Below, piece by piece: positions 6,286 to 7,412 of a stretch of DNA of 7,412 bases. The stretch comes from Bacteroidales bacterium UBA1182 (lineage in GTDB: Bacteria; Bacteroidota; Bacteroidia; Bacteroidales; Bacteroidaceae): assembly GCA_002310015.1 (NCBI GenBank), contig DBYQ01000044.1, positions 203-7,614 on the forward strand, read 5' to 3'. The translations under genes and the position numbers were made by a program. Each line of letters starts with the position of its first letter. Position 1 is the stretch's first letter. The notes below the pieces were generated by a model that saw only the letters and a list, made by a program, of their open reading frames with translations, made no database searches and was not told where the DNA came from.

Positions 6286-7412
6286 GCTTTGTCCTTGACC
6301 TTGCTCCAGGTATCCTTGAGTGATACTGTGCGGTTGAATATGAGGTGCTCAGGTGTGGAATCCTTGTCTGTGCAGAAGTAACCTATGCGCTGGAACTGGA
6401 AGTGGTCCATGGGCTTGGTGTCGGCCAGGAATTTCTCAACGTAGCAGTTCTCACGCACCTCAAGAGATTCAGGATTCTTCATCTCCTTGAGAGCATCGAT
6501 CACGTCCATTCCCTCCTCACGCAGGCGGGCCAGCTCATCACGCGGGTTCTCCACCTTCCAAAGACGGTCATAAAGACGCACTTCAGCCTTGATGGCGTGG
6601 GCTGCACTTACCCAGTGAATGGTACCCTTGCACTTGCGGTTGCAATCGGATTCACCGGTACGGGTGTTGGGTATATATTCACAGTAAACCTCTTCAATTG
6701 TGCCGTCAGCAGCCTTCTTGCAGCCTGTGCAGAGTACTATGTATGAACTCTTAAGGCGTACCTCGCGGCCTTGGCTCAGGCGGAAATACTTGGCGGGAGC
6801 ATCCTCCATGAAGTCTTCACGCTCTATCCAGAGCTCGCGGCTGAAAGTGATCTTGTGTGTGCCTGCCTCAGGATCCTCTGGGTTGTTGATGGCCTCAAGT
6901 TCCTCAGTCTTGCCCTCCGGATAGTTGGTTACAATCAACTTGACGGGATTGATTACGGCCGATACACGTGTGGCACGGCGGTTCAGATCCTCACGTATGG
7001 CAGACTCCATCAGGGCCATGTCATTCAGTGCGTCGAACTTGGTGTAACCGATGCGATCCACGAACATACGGATGGCCTCAGGTGTGTAGCCGCGGCGACG
7101 GTAGCCGCAGATGGTCGGCATGCGGGGATCATCCCATCCTGATACCATGCCGTTCTGTACCAGAGCCAGCAGGTTACGCTTGCTCAGCAGGGTATAGTTA
7201 AGGTTGAGCTTGTTGAACTCAGTCTGGCGCGGACGGTTGTCATCAAGGTCCTCTCCCTTCTTGAGCCAGTCTATGAACAGGTCATAGAGCGGACGGTGAG
7301 GCACGAACTCCAGGGTGCAGAGAGAGTGGGTTACACCCTCAAAGAAATCACTCTGGCCGTGTGCAAAGTCATACATGGGGTATGCCTTCCACTTGGTGCC
7401 TGTGCGGTGATG
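6282..7412 (-). CDS. glnS: Glutamine--tRNA ligase, C-terminal part (5' end beyond the window)
   Basis: Class I aminoacyl-tRNA synthetase that charges tRNA-Gln with glutamine in the cytoplasm. The frame is open to the last base of the window (HHRTGTKWKAYPMYDFAHG), so the visible 376 residues are the C-terminal portion; bacterial GlnRS is about 550-580 residues. The HIGH motif lies outside. Recognisable parts, numbered from His1 at 7412, are YPMYDFAHGQSD with GVTHSLCTLEF, the KMSKS-like loop LLSKRNL (75-81), and VSGWDDPRMPTICGYRRRGY (90-109). The anticodon-binding beta-barrel domain includes the family block KGTIHWVSAAHA (262-273) and EVRLYDRLW. All match E. coli GlnRS closely by eye. An unusual four-Cys set lies at 228, 231, 257 and 261. 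Presence of GlnRS shows direct Gln-tRNA charging. Its stop overlaps the next gene's start. Confidence 0.97.
   Translation of the reverse strand, partial: HHRTGTKWKAYPMYDFAHGQSDFFEGVTHSLCTLEFVPHRPLYDLFIDWLKKGEDLDDNRPRQTEFNKLNLNYTLLSKRNLLALVQNGMVSGWDDPRMPTICGYRRRGYTPEAIRMFVDRIGYTKFDALNDMALMESAIREDLNRRATRVSAVINPVKLIVTNYPEGKTEELEAINNPEDPEAGTHKITFSRELWIEREDFMEDAPAKYFRLSQGREVRLKSSYIVLCTGCKKAADGTIEEVYCEYIPNTRTGESDCNRKCKGTIHWVSAAHAIKAEVRLYDRLWKVENPRDELARLREEGMDVIDALKEMKNPESLEVRENCYVEKFLADTKPMDHFQFQRIGYFCTDKDSTPEHLIFNRTVSLKDTWSKVKDKA

Noticed and set aside
6345..7142. Long plus-strand open frames (133 and 123 codons) opposite glnS
   Set aside because: They are antisense to a clearly conserved synthetase, encode no recognisable domain and are explained by the codon bias of glnS.
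1..7412. CRISPR arrays, tRNA/rRNA genes, insertion sequences, phage or defence genes
   Set aside because: Reading the non-coding stretches and all major frames gave no repeat arrays, transposase motifs or cloverleaf candidates.

Overview
The window looks like ordinary chromosome from a Bacteroidales bacterium, probably of the Bacteroides/Prevotella group. The evidence is a membrane-anchored TPR protein with a C-terminal helix-turn-helix (a typical Bacteroidetes architecture), a TAnnTTTG-type -7 element, starts without Shine-Dalgarno sequences, and a glutaminyl-tRNA synthetase with Bacteroidetes-like sequence. These calls rest on recognising protein sequence by eye; no database search was run. 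Species or genus cannot be fixed.

Layout. The left block (63-3049, minus strand) is mscS -> SDR oxidoreductase -> secreted esterase. mscS and the SDR gene are separated by one base and are very likely co-transcribed. The esterase follows after 97 bp that hold hairpins and an open frame. At 3050-3113 a short divergent promoter region separates mscS from a plus-strand gene (3114-4670) for a lipoprotein-like, TPR-containing, single-pass membrane protein with a predicted DNA-binding C-terminus. This is the most interesting protein here: it is built to carry a periplasmic signal directly to DNA, and it stands back to back with a mechanosensitive channel.

The right block (4672-7412, minus strand) is glnS (5' end outside the window) -> cytoplasmic TPR protein -> small multidrug export-family membrane protein. 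glnS and the TPR gene overlap by ATGA, and an 18-bp gap precedes the last gene, so this looks like one operon. It converges on the regulator gene with only one base between the two stop codons, and a short hairpin covers that junction.

The window is almost fully coding. The only non-coding stretches are 1-62, 1236-1332, 3050-3113, 4671 and 5146-5163, all under 300 bases. I saw no RNA gene, insertion sequence, CRISPR array, phage gene or defence system. Nothing here is clearly a new system. The best leads are the transmembrane regulator and its mirror-image promoter region, the structured spacer before the esterase, and a four-cysteine cluster in GlnRS.
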